Positions 17,365 to 26,280 of a stretch of 64,000 nucleotides of DNA are shown here, piece by piece. The position numbers and the translations under genes were made by a program. The notes beneath the pieces were generated by a model. It had not been told where the DNA came from. It was given only the letters and a program-made list of their open reading frames with translations, and searched no databases. Within the stretch, counting starts at the first letter, position 1; each line of letters opens with the position of its first letter. The DNA is from Streptomyces griseoviridis (GTDB lineage Bacteria; Actinomycetota; Actinomycetes; Streptomycetales; Streptomycetaceae): the NCBI RefSeq assembly GCF_005222485.1, contig NZ_CP029078.1, forward strand, positions 3,438,001-3,502,000. The letters run 5' to 3'.

Positions 17365-18033
17365 ATGGAGTTGATCGCGCGGGGGCGGGACGCCGATGTC
17401 TACGCTCTCGACGGGGCGCGGGTGCTGCGGCGCTACCGGCACGGCGGGCCGACGGCTCGGGAGGCGCGGCTGATGGCGGATCTGGCGGCGCGCGGATATC
17501 CGGTGCCGACGGTGTACGAGGTCAGCGGCGCCGATCTCGTCCTCGAACGCCTGGACGGTCCCACGATGCTCGACGTGCTGGCCGCCCAGCCCTGGCGGGG
17601 ACGGTCGCTCGGCCGGACGCTGGGCGGGCTGCTCGACCGGCTGCACGCCCTGCCCGCGCCGGCCTGGCTGCCGGGGCGGTTCGGCACCGGGGGCGACGAC
17701 CGGGTGCTGCACCTGGACCTGCACCCGGGCAATGTCGTGCTGACCGGGCGGGGCCCGGTGGTGATCGACTGGCGCGACGCGCGCGCCGGTGATCCCGCCG
17801 CCGACGTGGCGATGACCCTGGTGACCATCGGCAGCGCGGAGCTGCCGGGACCGGCCCTGCGGCTGGCGCGGCGCCCGCTGCTGCGGAGCGTGCGGGAGGG
17901 CCGTGAGGCCGGTCTCGCGGCCCGGACCCGGGAGGTCGTGGAGGCGAAGCTCGCCGACCCGCATCTGCTGCCCTCGGAGGCGGCGTGGCTCGGCCGCCGC
18001 ACCGGCGGCCGGACGGATCGGCCGGGGCCCTGA
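17365..18033 (+). CDS. Small APH-family phosphotransferase-like protein
   Basis: A 222-residue protein of the aminoglycoside/choline-kinase-like fold. A nucleotide-binding N-lobe (LIARGRDADVYALDGARVLRRY) leads to the catalytic loop LHLDLHPGNVVL and the Mg-binding segment VVIDWRDARAGDPAADVA. It is shorter than typical APH enzymes (about 260-300), with the C-terminal helical subdomain reduced. The substrate cannot be read from sequence. It starts at ATG 17365 and is convergent with cebR. Confidence 0.8.
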   Translation: MELIARGRDADVYALDGARVLRRYRHGGPTAREARLMADLAARGYPVPTVYEVSGADLVLERLDGPTMLDVLAAQPWRGRSLGRTLGGLLDRLHALPAPAWLPGRFGTGGDDRVLHLDLHPGNVVLTGRGPVVIDWRDARAGDPAADVAMTLVTIGSAELPGPALRLARRPLLRSVREGREAGLAARTREVVEAKLADPHLLPSEAAWLGRRTGGRTDRPGP

Positions 18034-18080
18034 CGCGCGCCGTGGGACGCGCCCCGCTCACGCCGGGCGGGCGTCCGGGG

Positions 18081-19136
18081 TCACGACGAGGCGCGGGTGA
18101 CCAGTTCCGTCGCCAGGACCATCTGGCGGCGTTCGAGTCCGCGCGAGACGGCCGGGCGGCGGTCGGCGATCTCGGTCAGCAGCAGGTCGATCATGCGCCG
18201 GCCCATCTCCTCGATGGGCTGCCTGACGCTGGTGAGCGGCGGGTCCATGTGCCGGGCTATGGCCGAGTCGTCGTAGCCGACCAGCGCCACGTCGTCCGGG
18301 ATGCGCAGGCCCCGTTCGCGCAGCACCTGGCGGGCGCCGGCCGCCATCACGTCCGATCCGGCGAAGACGGCGTCCAGGTGCGGGCGGCGGCCGAGCAGCT
18401 CGGTCATCGCGCGTCGACCGCCCTCCTCGGTGAAGTCGCCCGGCTCGATGAGGAGTTCGTCGACGCCGTGCCCGGCGTCCCGCAGGGCGTCGCGGTAGCC
18501 GTCGACGCGGCGCTGGGCGCCGTAGACGTCGAGGCGGCCGGTGATGTGGGCTATCGTGCGGCGGCCCCGGGTCAGCAGGTGCTCGACGGCGGACCGGCCG
18601 CCGCCGTAGTTGTCGGAGTCCACCGAGGTGAGCGTCTCGGCGGCGGAGCGCGGGCCGCTGATCACCGCCGGGATCTCCAGCTGGGAGAGCAGGTCGGGCA
18701 GCGGATCGTCGGCGTGCACGGAGACCAGCAGCACGCCGTCCACCCGGTGGGCGGCCAGGTACTGGGCGAGGCGCTGGCGTTCACGGTCGCTGCCCGCGAA
18801 GATCAGCAGCAACTGCATGTGCGTCTCGGACAGTTCGGCGCCGACGCCCTTGAGCATGTCCGAGAAGTACGGTTCGGCGAAGAACCGGGTCTCGGGCTCG
18901 GGGACGACCAGAGCGATGGCGTCGGTGCGGTTGGCGGCGAGGGCGCGGGCGGCCGTGTTGGGCACATAGCCCAGCTCGGCGACGGCGGCCTCCACGGCGG
19001 CGCGGGTGGCGTCGCTGACCCGCGGCGAACCGTTGATCACCCGGGAGACCGTGCCGCGCCCGACGCCCGCGCGCGCGGCGACTTCTTCGAGTGTGGGTCG
19101 TCCCCCACTCCTGCTCCGCGCTCCGTGGGTTGCCAT
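18081..19136 (-). CDS. cebR: LacI-family repressor of cellobiose use (CebR)
   Basis: A 351-residue LacI/GalR regulator. The N-terminal HTH is at residues 13-35 (PTLEEVAARAGVGRGTVSRVI, with hinge helix NTAARALAANRTDAIAL), followed by a periplasmic-binding-like effector domain ending in VGYDDSAIARHMDPPLTSVRQP. It is divergent from cebEFG, with a perfect CebR palindrome in the intergenic space. CebR represses cellobiose/cellotriose uptake and bglC in Streptomyces, with cellobiose as inducer. Identification rests on the operator, neighbours and synteny. Confidence 0.9.
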   Translation of the reverse strand: MATHGARSRSGGRPTLEEVAARAGVGRGTVSRVINGSPRVSDATRAAVEAAVAELGYVPNTAARALAANRTDAIALVVPEPETRFFAEPYFSDMLKGVGAELSETHMQLLLIFAGSDRERQRLAQYLAAHRVDGVLLVSVHADDPLPDLLSQLEIPAVISGPRSAAETLTSVDSDNYGGGRSAVEHLLTRGRRTIAHITGRLDVYGAQRRVDGYRDALRDAGHGVDELLIEPGDFTEEGGRRAMTELLGRRPHLDAVFAGSDVMAAGARQVLRERGLRIPDDVALVGYDDSAIARHMDPPLTSVRQPIEEMGRRMIDLLLTEIADRRPAVSRGLERRQMVLATELVTRASS

Positions 19137-19297
19137 GGGCCCCGCCTTCCCGCCGTCGTCATCTCGCTGGCCTGGAATTTAACAGCCGGACCTGGGGCGC
19201 CGGCCGCCGCCGTGGGCACGCCGGGCCCCGGACCGGCGGATCCCTCGATTCCAGTTAACGTCCCGATAACTGAAGGCATCACGCGCTGCCCGCTCCC

Positions 19298-19327
19298 TTG
19301 ACACCCCCGCCCGAACCGGCCAACCTT
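19298..19327 (+). promoter_or_regulatory. Candidate cebE promoter
   Basis: TTGACA (-35, 19298-19303), an 18-bp spacer and AACCTT (-10, 19322-19327) precede the CebR operator by 14 bp. The operator would therefore sit just after the transcription start, suited to repression. The -35 is perfect, the -10 weak. Confidence 0.5.
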
Positions 19328-19341
19328 CAACACATCACCTG

Positions 19342-19355
19342 TGGGAGCGCTCCCA
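19342..19355. promoter_or_regulatory. CebR operator upstream of cebE
   Basis: TGGGAGCGCTCCCA, a perfect 14-bp palindrome identical to the published CebR box. It lies 116 bp upstream of the cebE start. Confidence 0.95.
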
Positions 19356-19470
19356 CAGTACCTGACACATACACATCCCGCACGTTCCCCGCCCGAGCCG
19401 CAGCGAGTACGAACGGGCCCAACAGTGCAGTTGGCCGGGGGGTCGGCACGTCAGGCAACAGGAGGACGCA

Positions 19471-20799
19471 ATGCGCACGAGTACCCGCCGGTCCCACCGG
19501 CTGATGGCCCTCGCGGCCGTCGCCGCGCTGACTACGGGACTGCTGGCCGGTTGCGCCAGCGACTCGGACGACGGCTCGTCGAACTCTAACGACAGCGGCG
19601 GCAACGCCAAGGGCAAAACCACACTCACCATCGGCACCTTCGGTGTGTTCGGCTACAAGCAGGCCGGTCTCTACGACGACTACATGAAGCAGCACCCCGA
19701 CATCACCATCAAGGAGAACGTCACCACCCGTACCGACGTGTACTGGCCGAAGGTGCTCACCCGCCTCCAGGCCGGCTCCGGCACCGACGACATCCAGGCG
19801 ATCGAGGTCGGCAACATCACCGAGGCCGTCCAGACGCAGGCGCAGAAGTTCGTCGACCTGGGCAAGGACGTCGACAAGTCGCAGTGGCTGGACTGGAAGA
19901 ACGCCCAGGCCACCACCAAGGACGGCAAGCTGATCGGGCTCGGCACCGACATCGGTCCGATGGCGATCTGCTACCGCAAGGACCTCTTCAAGAAGGCCGG
20001 CCTGGAGACGGACCGCACCAAGCTCGCCGAGCAGTGGAAGGGCGACTGGGCCAAGTACGTCGACCTGGGCAAGCAGTACATGAAGAAGGCGCCGAGCGGC
20101 ACCAAGTTCGTGGACTCCGCGTCGTCGGTCTACAACGCGGCCCTGGGCGGCGAGAGCCAGACGTACTACGACAAGGACGGCAACGTCGTCTGGGACAAGT
20201 CCGCGGGCGTCAAGAAGTCCTGGAACGTCGCGATGTCGGTGGCGACCAGCAACATGTCGGCGAAGCTGAAGCAGTTCGACAAGCCGTGGGACCAGGGCTT
20301 CGCCAACGCCTCGTTCGCCACGGTGGCCTGCCCGGCGTGGATGATCGGCTACATCGAGCAGAAGTCCGGTGACTCGGGCAAGGGCAACTGGGACGTGGCG
20401 GCGGCGCCGACCGCGGCCAACTGGGGCGGCTCCTTCATCGGCGTGCCGACGGCGGGCAAGCACCAGAAGGAGGCCGTCGCCCTGGCGAAGTGGCTGACCG
20501 CGCCCGAGCAGCAGGCGAAGGTCTTCGCGAAGCAGGCCAGCTTCCCGTCGACCCCGGCCGCCTACTCAAGCCTGAAGCCGGCCACCGAGACCACGTCGTA
20601 CTTCTCCGACGCCCCGATCACCCAGATCTTCTCCGACTCGGCGAAGACGATCCCGTCGCAGTTCCACGGCGCCAAGGACCAGCCGATCGGCACCGCGATC
20701 ACGGACGTCGGCATCCTCCAGGTGGAGCAGAAGGGCAAGACCCCGGCCCAGGGCTGGGACGCGGCCGGCAAGGAGATCAAGGACGTGCTCGGCCAGTGA
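19471..20799 (+). CDS. cebE: Cellobiose/cellotriose ABC transporter binding lipoprotein
   Basis: A 442-residue family 1 extracellular solute-binding protein. The lipoprotein signal ends in lipobox LLAGC (Cys about residue 27), followed by a Ser/Asp/Asn-rich tether. The family body includes DIQAIEVGNITE and ALAKWLTAPEQQAKVFAKQASFPS near the C-terminus. ATG 19471 has GGAGG upstream (ACAGGAGGACGCA). First gene of cebEFG; the stop overlaps cebF as GTGA. No ATPase is encoded here, as expected because the shared MsiK ATPase serves this transporter from elsewhere. Confidence 0.93.
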   Translation: MRTSTRRSHRLMALAAVAALTTGLLAGCASDSDDGSSNSNDSGGNAKGKTTLTIGTFGVFGYKQAGLYDDYMKQHPDITIKENVTTRTDVYWPKVLTRLQAGSGTDDIQAIEVGNITEAVQTQAQKFVDLGKDVDKSQWLDWKNAQATTKDGKLIGLGTDIGPMAICYRKDLFKKAGLETDRTKLAEQWKGDWAKYVDLGKQYMKKAPSGTKFVDSASSVYNAALGGESQTYYDKDGNVVWDKSAGVKKSWNVAMSVATSNMSAKLKQFDKPWDQGFANASFATVACPAWMIGYIEQKSGDSGKGNWDVAAAPTAANWGGSFIGVPTAGKHQKEAVALAKWLTAPEQQAKVFAKQASFPSTPAAYSSLKPATETTSYFSDAPITQIFSDSAKTIPSQFHGAKDQPIGTAITDVGILQVEQKGKTPAQGWDAAGKEIKDVLGQ

Positions 20800-21824
20800 C
20801 CAGCTCCAAGCAGGCTCTCGCGGATCCCGCGTCGAGTGCCGAGGCCGCGTCCGGCTCCCAGCCGGGCGCGGCCCGGGGCGCTCGCGGTCGCGGTACGCCG
20901 GCCCAGGGCCCCGACTCCTGGCGCAGCCGGTTCTACCGCTGGGACATGAAGGCGTCGCCCTATGTCTTCATCGCCCCCTTCTTCATCATCTTCGGCGCGT
21001 TCTCGCTGATCCCGCTCCTCTACACGGCCTGGTACTCGCTGCACAACGTGCAGCTGTCCGCGCTGGACCACCAGACCTGGGCGGGGCTGGACAACTACCG
21101 CAACCTGTTGTCCTCGGACTTCTTCTGGAACGCCCTCAAGAACACCTTCACGATCGGTGTGCTCGCCACCGTCCCGCAGCTGATGGCGGCGCTGTGGCTG
21201 GCCCACCTGCTCAACTACCACCTGCGCGGCTCCACCGTCTGGCGGGTCGTGATGCTCACCCCGTACGCCACCTCGGTGGCGGCGGCGACGCTCGTCTTCA
21301 CGCTGCTGTACTCGTGGGACGGCGGCATGGTCAACTGGTTCCTGGACTTCTTCGGGATCGACGCCATCAACTGGCGTGAATCCGACGTGGGTTCGCAGTT
21401 CGCGGTGTCGTCGATCGTGATCTGGCGGTGGACCGGCTACAACGCGCTGATCTATCTCGCCGCGATGCAGGCCATCCCGTCCGACCTGTACGAGTCGGCG
21501 GCCATCGACGGCGCCAACCGCTGGCAGCAGTTCCTGCACGTGACGGTTCCGCAGCTGCGCCCGACGATCCTGTTCACGGTGGTCGTCTCGACCATAGGCG
21601 CCACCCAACTCTTCGGTGAGCCGCTGCTGTTCGGCGGGGTCAGCGGATCGAAGGGCGGCTCCGAGCACCAGTACCAGACGCTCGGTCTCTACATGTACGA
21701 CCAGGGCTGGATCATCGGCAACCTCGGCAAGGCGTCGGCCATCGCGTGGTCGATGTTCCTGATCCTGCTGATCGTCGCCGTGATCAACCTGCTGCTCACC
21801 CGACGGCTGAGGAAGTCCCAATGA
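20796..21824 (+). CDS. cebF: Cellobiose ABC transporter permease
   Basis: A 342-residue MalF-type inner-membrane permease. A hydrophilic Ala/Gly-rich N-terminus of about 50 residues is followed by six membrane segments beginning PYVFIAPFFIIFGAFSLIP. The cytoplasmic EAA loop, which contacts the ATPase, reads YESAAIDGANRWQQFLHVTVP. It starts at GTG 20796 overlapping the cebE stop, and its stop overlaps cebG as ATGA. Confidence 0.93.
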   Translation: MTSSKQALADPASSAEAASGSQPGAARGARGRGTPAQGPDSWRSRFYRWDMKASPYVFIAPFFIIFGAFSLIPLLYTAWYSLHNVQLSALDHQTWAGLDNYRNLLSSDFFWNALKNTFTIGVLATVPQLMAALWLAHLLNYHLRGSTVWRVVMLTPYATSVAAATLVFTLLYSWDGGMVNWFLDFFGIDAINWRESDVGSQFAVSSIVIWRWTGYNALIYLAAMQAIPSDLYESAAIDGANRWQQFLHVTVPQLRPTILFTVVVSTIGATQLFGEPLLFGGVSGSKGGSEHQYQTLGLYMYDQGWIIGNLGKASAIAWSMFLILLIVAVINLLLTRRLRKSQ

Positions 21825-22714
21825 CCACCAGTGAACTGACGTTGCCTCAGACGCAGGGGAAGAAGGTCCGCACCCGCAGGGTGATGGGCGCGGGCAAGCA
21901 GCTGCACGCCGGCCCGGTGACCTATGTCGTGCTGACGGTCTTCGCGCTCGTCTCGCTGGCCCCGCTGGTGTGGACGGCGATCGCGGCATCCCGCACCGAC
22001 CGGCGGCTCGCCGAGACCCCGCCGCCGCTGTGGTTCGGCGGGAACCTGTTCAAGAACCTGGAGGCGGCCTGGGACCAGGCCGGGCTCGGGACCGCGATGC
22101 TCAATAGCACGATCGTCGCGGGCACCATCACCATCAGCACGGTGCTGTTCTCCACCCTCGCCGGGTTCGCCTTCGCCAAGCTGCGCTTCAGGTTCTCCGG
22201 GTTCCTGCTGCTGCTGACCATCGGCACCATGATGATCCCGCCGCAACTGGCCGTCGTCCCGCTGTACTTGTGGATGAGCGACTTCGGCTGGTCGAACCAG
22301 CTCCAGACGGTGATCCTGCCGACCCTGGTGACGGCGTTCGGCACGTTCTTCATGCGCCAGTACCTGGTGCAGGCGCTGCCGAGCGAGCTGATCGAGGCGG
22401 CCAGGGTGGACGGCGCGAGCAGTCTGCGGGTGGTGTGGCACGTGGTCTTCCCGGCGGCGCGGCCGGCCATGGCCGTGCTCGGCCTGCTGACGTTCGTGTT
22501 CGCGTGGAACGACTTCCTGTGGCCGATCATCGCCCTGAACCAGCAGAACCCGACCGTGCAGGTCGCGCTCAACTCGCTGGGCACCGGCTATGTCCCGGAC
22601 CAGGCCGTGATCATGGCGGGCGCGCTGCTGGGCACGCTGCCGCTGCTGATCGCCTTCATCCTGTTCGGCAAGCAGATCGTGGGCGGCATCATGCAGGGCG
22701 CGATCAAGGGCTGA
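21821..22714 (+). CDS. cebG: Cellobiose ABC transporter permease
   Basis: A 297-residue MalG-type permease with six membrane segments and the EAA loop [21 protein letters not shown]. The start ATG 21821 overlaps the cebF stop. It ends 137 bp before bglC, which has its own degenerate CebR box. Confidence 0.93.
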   Translation: MTTSELTLPQTQGKKVRTRRVMGAGKQLHAGPVTYVVLTVFALVSLAPLVWTAIAASRTDRRLAETPPPLWFGGNLFKNLEAAWDQAGLGTAMLNSTIVAGTITISTVLFSTLAGFAFAKLRFRFSGFLLLLTIGTMMIPPQLAVVPLYLWMSDFGWSNQLQTVILPTLVTAFGTFFMRQYLVQALPSELIEAARVDGASSLRVVWHVVFPAARPAMAVLGLLTFVFAWNDFLWPIIALNQQNPTVQVALNSLGTGYVPDQAVIMAGALLGTLPLLIAFILFGKQIVGGIMQGAIKG

Positions 22715-22838
22715 CGTCACGTCGCCCCCGTGTTCCGCGTGCCCTCAGGGGCCGGGTCAGCGCAGCCTCGGCCCCCTCCGCCCCGCCCTGTGACCGCCCT
22801 GTCCCCCCTGACGACCCGTCGGTCTCCCCGACCACCAA

Positions 22839-22852
22839 TGGGAGCGCTTACA
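22839..22852. promoter_or_regulatory. Imperfect CebR operator over the bglC ribosome-binding site
   Basis: TGGGAGCGCTTACA matches the CebR box at 12 of 14 positions. Its first half, GGGAGCG, is also the Shine-Dalgarno of bglC, and its last base is the A of the ATG. Binding here would act as a roadblock and is a likely weaker site than the one at 19342. Confidence 0.65.
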
Positions 22853-24288
22853 TGTCTGAGTCCGCCACACCGGCGACCCCGGTGACCTTCCCCTCCGCCT
22901 TCCTCTGGGGCTCCGCGACCTCCGCCTACCAGATCGAGGGGGCGGTGCGGGAGGGCGGCCGTACGCCCTCCATCTGGGACACCTTCAGCCATACCCCCGG
23001 CAAGACGCTGGGCGGTGAACACGGTGACATCGCTGTCGACCACTACCACCGCTTCCGCGACGACGTGGCGCTGATGGCCGACCTCGGGCTGACCGCCTAC
23101 CGGTTCTCGGTCTCCTGGCCCCGGGTGCAGCCCACCGGGCGGGGTCCCGCGGTCCAGGTGGGCCTGGACTTCTACCGCCGTCTGGTGGACGAGCTGCTCG
23201 CGCACGGCATCAAGCCCGCCGTCACCCTCTACCACTGGGACCTGCCGCAGGAGTTGGAGGACGCGGGCGGCTGGCCCGAGCGCGACACCGCGTTCCGGTT
23301 CGCCGAGTACGCGCAGATCGTCGGCGAGGCGCTGGGCGACCGGGTGGAGCAGTGGATCACCCTCAACGAGCCCTGGTGCTCGGCCTTCCTGGGCTACGGC
23401 TCCGGGGTGCACGCGCCGGGCCGCACCGACCCGGAGGCGTCGCTGCGGGCCGCCCACCACCTCAACCTGGCGCACGGCCTGGGCACCACCGCCCTGCGCT
23501 CGGTGATGCCGGCCCGCAACTCCATCGCGATCAGCCTCAACTCGGCGGTCGTCAGGCCGGTTTCGCAGAGCCCCGCGGACCTCGCGGCCGCCCAGCGGAT
23601 CGACGACCTGGCCAACGGCGTCTTCCACGGCCCGATCCTGCACGGCGCCTACCCGCAGTCGCTGCTGGCCGCGACGGCGCAGGTCACCGACTGGTCGTAC
23701 GTCCTCGACGGCGATCTCGGCGTGATCCACCAGCCGTTGGACGCGCTGGGCCTCAACTACTACACGCCGGCGCTGGTCTCCGCCGCCGACGAGCAGCGCA
23801 CCGGCGCCCGCGCCGACGGCCACGGCGCGAGCGAGCACTCCCCGTGGCCGGGCGCGGACGACGTCGAGTTCCACCAGACGCCGGGCGAGCGCACCGAGAT
23901 GGGCTGGACGATCGACCCGACAGGTCTGCGCGACCTGATCATGCGCTACACCCGGGAGGCGCCCGGACTGCCGCTGTACATCACGGAGAACGGCGCGGCC
24001 TACGACGACAAGCCCGACGCCGAGGGCCGGGTGCACGACCCGGAGCGGATCGCCTATCTGCACGGCCACCTCGCGGCGGTGCGCGGCGCCATCGCGGAGG
24101 GCGCGGACGTGCGCGGCTACTACCTGTGGTCGCTGATGGACAACTTCGAGTGGGCGTACGGGTACGGGAAGCGGTTCGGCGCGGTGTACGTCGACTACGC
24201 GACGCAGGCCCGCACCCCGAAGTCGAGCGCGCTCTGGTACCGCGAGGCGGCCCGCACCGGGACGCTGCCCGAGGTGCCGGGGCACTGA
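22852..24288 (+). CDS. bglC: GH1 beta-glucosidase
   Basis: A 478-residue retaining beta-glucosidase that cleaves imported cellobiose to glucose in the cytoplasm; no signal peptide. It has the N-terminal GH1 signature [15 protein letters not shown], acid/base E173 in TLNEPW and nucleophile E379 in YITENGAA. The C-terminal [18 protein letters not shown] lines the glucose subsite. The start ATG 22852 follows GGGAGCGCTTAC. It completes the cebR-cebEFG-bglC regulon. Confidence 0.95.
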   Translation: MSESATPATPVTFPSAFLWGSATSAYQIEGAVREGGRTPSIWDTFSHTPGKTLGGEHGDIAVDHYHRFRDDVALMADLGLTAYRFSVSWPRVQPTGRGPAVQVGLDFYRRLVDELLAHGIKPAVTLYHWDLPQELEDAGGWPERDTAFRFAEYAQIVGEALGDRVEQWITLNEPWCSAFLGYGSGVHAPGRTDPEASLRAAHHLNLAHGLGTTALRSVMPARNSIAISLNSAVVRPVSQSPADLAAAQRIDDLANGVFHGPILHGAYPQSLLAATAQVTDWSYVLDGDLGVIHQPLDALGLNYYTPALVSAADEQRTGARADGHGASEHSPWPGADDVEFHQTPGERTEMGWTIDPTGLRDLIMRYTREAPGLPLYITENGAAYDDKPDAEGRVHDPERIAYLHGHLAAVRGAIAEGADVRGYYLWSLMDNFEWAYGYGKRFGAVYVDYATQARTPKSSALWYREAARTGTLPEVPGH

Positions 24289-24354
24289 CGACCGGGCGCG
24301 GTACGCCGGGGGCACCCGCCCCGGGGCGTACCAGCCGGTCCGCTGGACGGGAGC

Positions 24355-24386
24355 GGGGCGCGGGGCCGTGGGGGGTGCCGCGCCCC
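24355..24386 (+). terminator. bglC terminator
   Basis: GGGGCGCGG / CCGCGCCCC, 9-bp perfect stem, 14-base G-rich loop, followed by GTTTCCC. Confidence 0.65.
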
Positions 24387-24440
24387 GTTTCCCTTGCCCG
24401 CCCCGCGCGCGGGGCGCTCGGATCGCGGACGGCATACGGC

Positions 24441-24482
24441 GGCGCCCCGGCCGGATGGGGGGTGGGTGCCGGCCGGGGCGCC
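24441..24482 (-). terminator. Chitinase gene terminator
   Basis: A perfect 14-bp stem GGCGCCCCGGCCGG / CCGGCCGGGGCGCC with a 14-base loop, 22 bp past the stop of the leftward chitinase gene. Confidence 0.8.
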
Positions 24483-24504
24483 GCCGCCCCCGTTCCACGG
24501 ATGG

Positions 24505-25971
24505 TCAGTTGACGGCGTTGAACGCCTTCGAGAACGCGTACGGGTCCTGGGTGATCGAGCTGCACGTCGCGTCCGCGGAGTTCTTCGCGCCGCCCGCGCA
24601 CTGCTTGTCCCGGGTCGCCGACCACATCGACAGCCAGCCGAGGCCCTTGGACTTGGCGAACTGGACCAACTGGCTCGCGTCGTCGACCTTGAAGATCTCG
24701 GAGGCGACGTCGTTGACGCCGAGCATCGGGGTCACCGCGACCGCCTGCCAGGCCGCGCTGTCGGAGAGCCCGAGGACGCTCTTGACCTGGGCCTGGGTCG
24801 CGGTGGCGGCCTGGACGGCGTAGTCGCCCATGTCGCCGTTGTAGGCGGGGCCGTAGTCCATCGCCATGATGTTGACGGTGTCGATCCGCACGCCGTTGGT
24901 CCTGGCGTTCGCCAGCAGGCTGACGCCGTCCTGGGTGAGGCCCTCGGGCATCACCGGGAGGGTGTAGGAGACGTCAAGGTCGGGGTGGAGGGCCTGGAGC
25001 TTGGCGATGGCCTGCGCGCGGCGGGTGTTGGCCGCGGTGTTCGGGAGCGCGCCGCCCTCCACGTCGAAGTCGACCTTGGTGAGGCCGTAGGCGTCGACGG
25101 CCTTGCCGTACGCCGCCGCCAGCGCGTCCGCCGAGGAGCAGGTGGTGGCCAGTTCGGAGCCGGAGGCGCCGCCGAAGGAGACCCGGACGTCGCCGCCCTT
25201 GGCGCGCAGGGCGCCGATCTGGGAGGCCACGGCGTCGCTGCCGAGGTCGGTGACCCCGCCCCACTTGGGGGTGCAGCCGCCGCCGTCGGTGACGAAGGCG
25301 AGGTTGTAGTCCTTGACGCCGGTCGCGTCGGCGCTCGCGAGCAGGTCGAAGGCCGGGTAGAGCGAGGTGTCGACGTAGGGGGCGAAGCCCGCGGACGCGG
25401 TGGTGCCGGTGCCGGTGCTCTTGGTGGGGGTGGCCGTGGTGGGGGTGGCCGTGGTGGGGGTGCCGGTGGGCGCGTCGGTGGCGGTGGCCGTCGGGGACGG
25501 GGTCGGGGTGTCGGTGGGGCGGCCGGTCGGCTCGGGGGTCGGGCCGGTGTCGGCGGAGCAGCGGGTGTCGTCGACGAGACAGCCGGTGGGGTCGGCGGTG
25601 CCGTTGACGACGAAGCCGACGGTCACGGACTTGCCGGGCGCGAGTCCCTCGGTGTCCCACTTGGCGGCCTTCACGGTGACGTGGCCGCCGCTGACGCTGG
25701 ACTCGGCGTTCCAGAGCGAGCTGAGCCGGGAGCCGGCCGGCAGGTCGAACTCCAGCGTCCAGTCCTTCTCGGTGGCGCCGGTGTTGTTCGTGACGACGTA
25801 CTGGCCGGTGTAGCCCGTCGACCAGTCGCTGGTCCTCGTGTACGCGGCGCCGACGCCCGCCGCCTGCGCGGTTCCGGTGAACAGGAGCGCGCCGCCACCG
25901 ACCACGGCCGCCGCGACGGCACCGCCGATCGCCTTGTTCCTGCCACTGACCTTGCGGCGGTGGGTCCTCAT
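24505..25971 (-). CDS. Secreted chitinase: CBM2 - Thr/Pro linker - GH18
   Basis: A 488-residue exported enzyme. The signal peptide ends about residue 37 (GGALLFTGTAQAA). A CBM2-like cellulose/chitin-binding domain follows (about 38-135; WSTGYTGQYVVTNN, GHVTVKAAKWDTEGLAPG). Next is a Thr/Pro linker with a repeated TTATPTTATP segment (about 140-190), then a small GH18 barrel. The GH18 signature D-x-D-x-E is intact in KVDFDVEGG, with the downstream IMAMDYGPAY substrate strand. It should cleave internal chitin bonds. It starts at ATG 25971, downstream of and co-oriented with a two-component system. Confidence 0.9.
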   Translation of the reverse strand: MRTHRRKVSGRNKAIGGAVAAAVVGGGALLFTGTAQAAGVGAAYTRTSDWSTGYTGQYVVTNNTGATEKDWTLEFDLPAGSRLSSLWNAESSVSGGHVTVKAAKWDTEGLAPGKSVTVGFVVNGTADPTGCLVDDTRCSADTGPTPEPTGRPTDTPTPSPTATATDAPTGTPTTATPTTATPTKSTGTGTTASAGFAPYVDTSLYPAFDLLASADATGVKDYNLAFVTDGGGCTPKWGGVTDLGSDAVASQIGALRAKGGDVRVSFGGASGSELATTCSSADALAAAYGKAVDAYGLTKVDFDVEGGALPNTAANTRRAQAIAKLQALHPDLDVSYTLPVMPEGLTQDGVSLLANARTNGVRIDTVNIMAMDYGPAYNGDMGDYAVQAATATQAQVKSVLGLSDSAAWQAVAVTPMLGVNDVASEIFKVDDASQLVQFAKSKGLGWLSMWSATRDKQCAGGAKNSADATCSSITQDPYAFSKAFNAVN

Positions 25972-26069
25972 GCGCTGCCTGCTTTCGCTGTTCACGGGGG
26001 TGGGGGTGCGACAGCACGCTAGCGAGGGAGGATCGGGCAAAGCGGTTCATCCGGGCGGGGGTTGAGGAT

Positions 26070-26109
26070 CTTAGGGTGCGCTTAAGGGTGGCATCGGGGG
26101 TGGTTAAAG
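26070..26109 (-). promoter_or_regulatory. Direct repeats upstream of the chitinase, possible response-regulator site
   Basis: CTTAGGGTG (26070) and CTTAAGGGTG (26081) start 11 bp apart, one helical turn, with a related GGTTAAAG at 26102. Tandem half-sites with 11-bp spacing are typical for OmpR/PhoB-class regulators, and one is encoded just upstream. They lie about 100-140 bp upstream of the chitinase start. Confidence 0.35.
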
Positions 26110-26141
26110 ATCGGGGCGGACCCGGCTCACGACGGGTTGGA

Positions 26142-26258
26142 CCGGCCGGGTTGTCGGTCGGGGGGCCGGTCGAGGGGGCCGGCCGGGTGATCGGTCGGCC
26201 GGGGCGGCCGGGTCGCCGGTCGGGGCGCCGGTCGAGGGGCCGGCCGGGTCGTCGGCCG
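26142..26258. repeat. GC-rich imperfect repeats
   Basis: Three copies of CCGGCCGGGT followed by GTCGGTCG-like sequence (starts 26142, 26179, 26240), interleaved with GCCGGTCGAGGGG units. Almost pure G/C with a strong strand bias. Non-coding. Confidence 0.7.
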
Positions 26259-26280
26259 TGGGGCCGGTCGGCCGCCGCTC

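Larger units (their letters stand above)
19137..19470. other. cebR-cebE divergent control region
   Basis: 334 bp without a gene. It holds a promoter and CebR operator (listed separately) plus an AT-richer inverted repeat CAGTTA-N9-TAACTG at 19252-19272 that no listed regulator explains. Another AT-rich patch (GGAATTTAACAGCC, around 19175) lies near the cebR start. Confidence 0.6.
25972..26280. other. Chitinase upstream region
   Basis: 309 bp between the chitinase start and the kinase stop. The half nearest the chitinase holds CTTA direct repeats (26070-26109). The half nearest the kinase is a GC-rich imperfect repeat block (26142-26258). No gene or dre site is visible. Confidence 0.6.

Noticed and set aside
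17000..18081. Genomic island at tRNA-His
   Set aside because: No integrase, no duplicated tRNA 3' end and no composition change; the flanking cebR and orn genes keep the usual order.
24394..26022. 542-codon plus-strand frame opposite the chitinase
   Set aside because: Gly/Arg/Val low-complexity translation antisense to an intact CBM2-GH18 gene.
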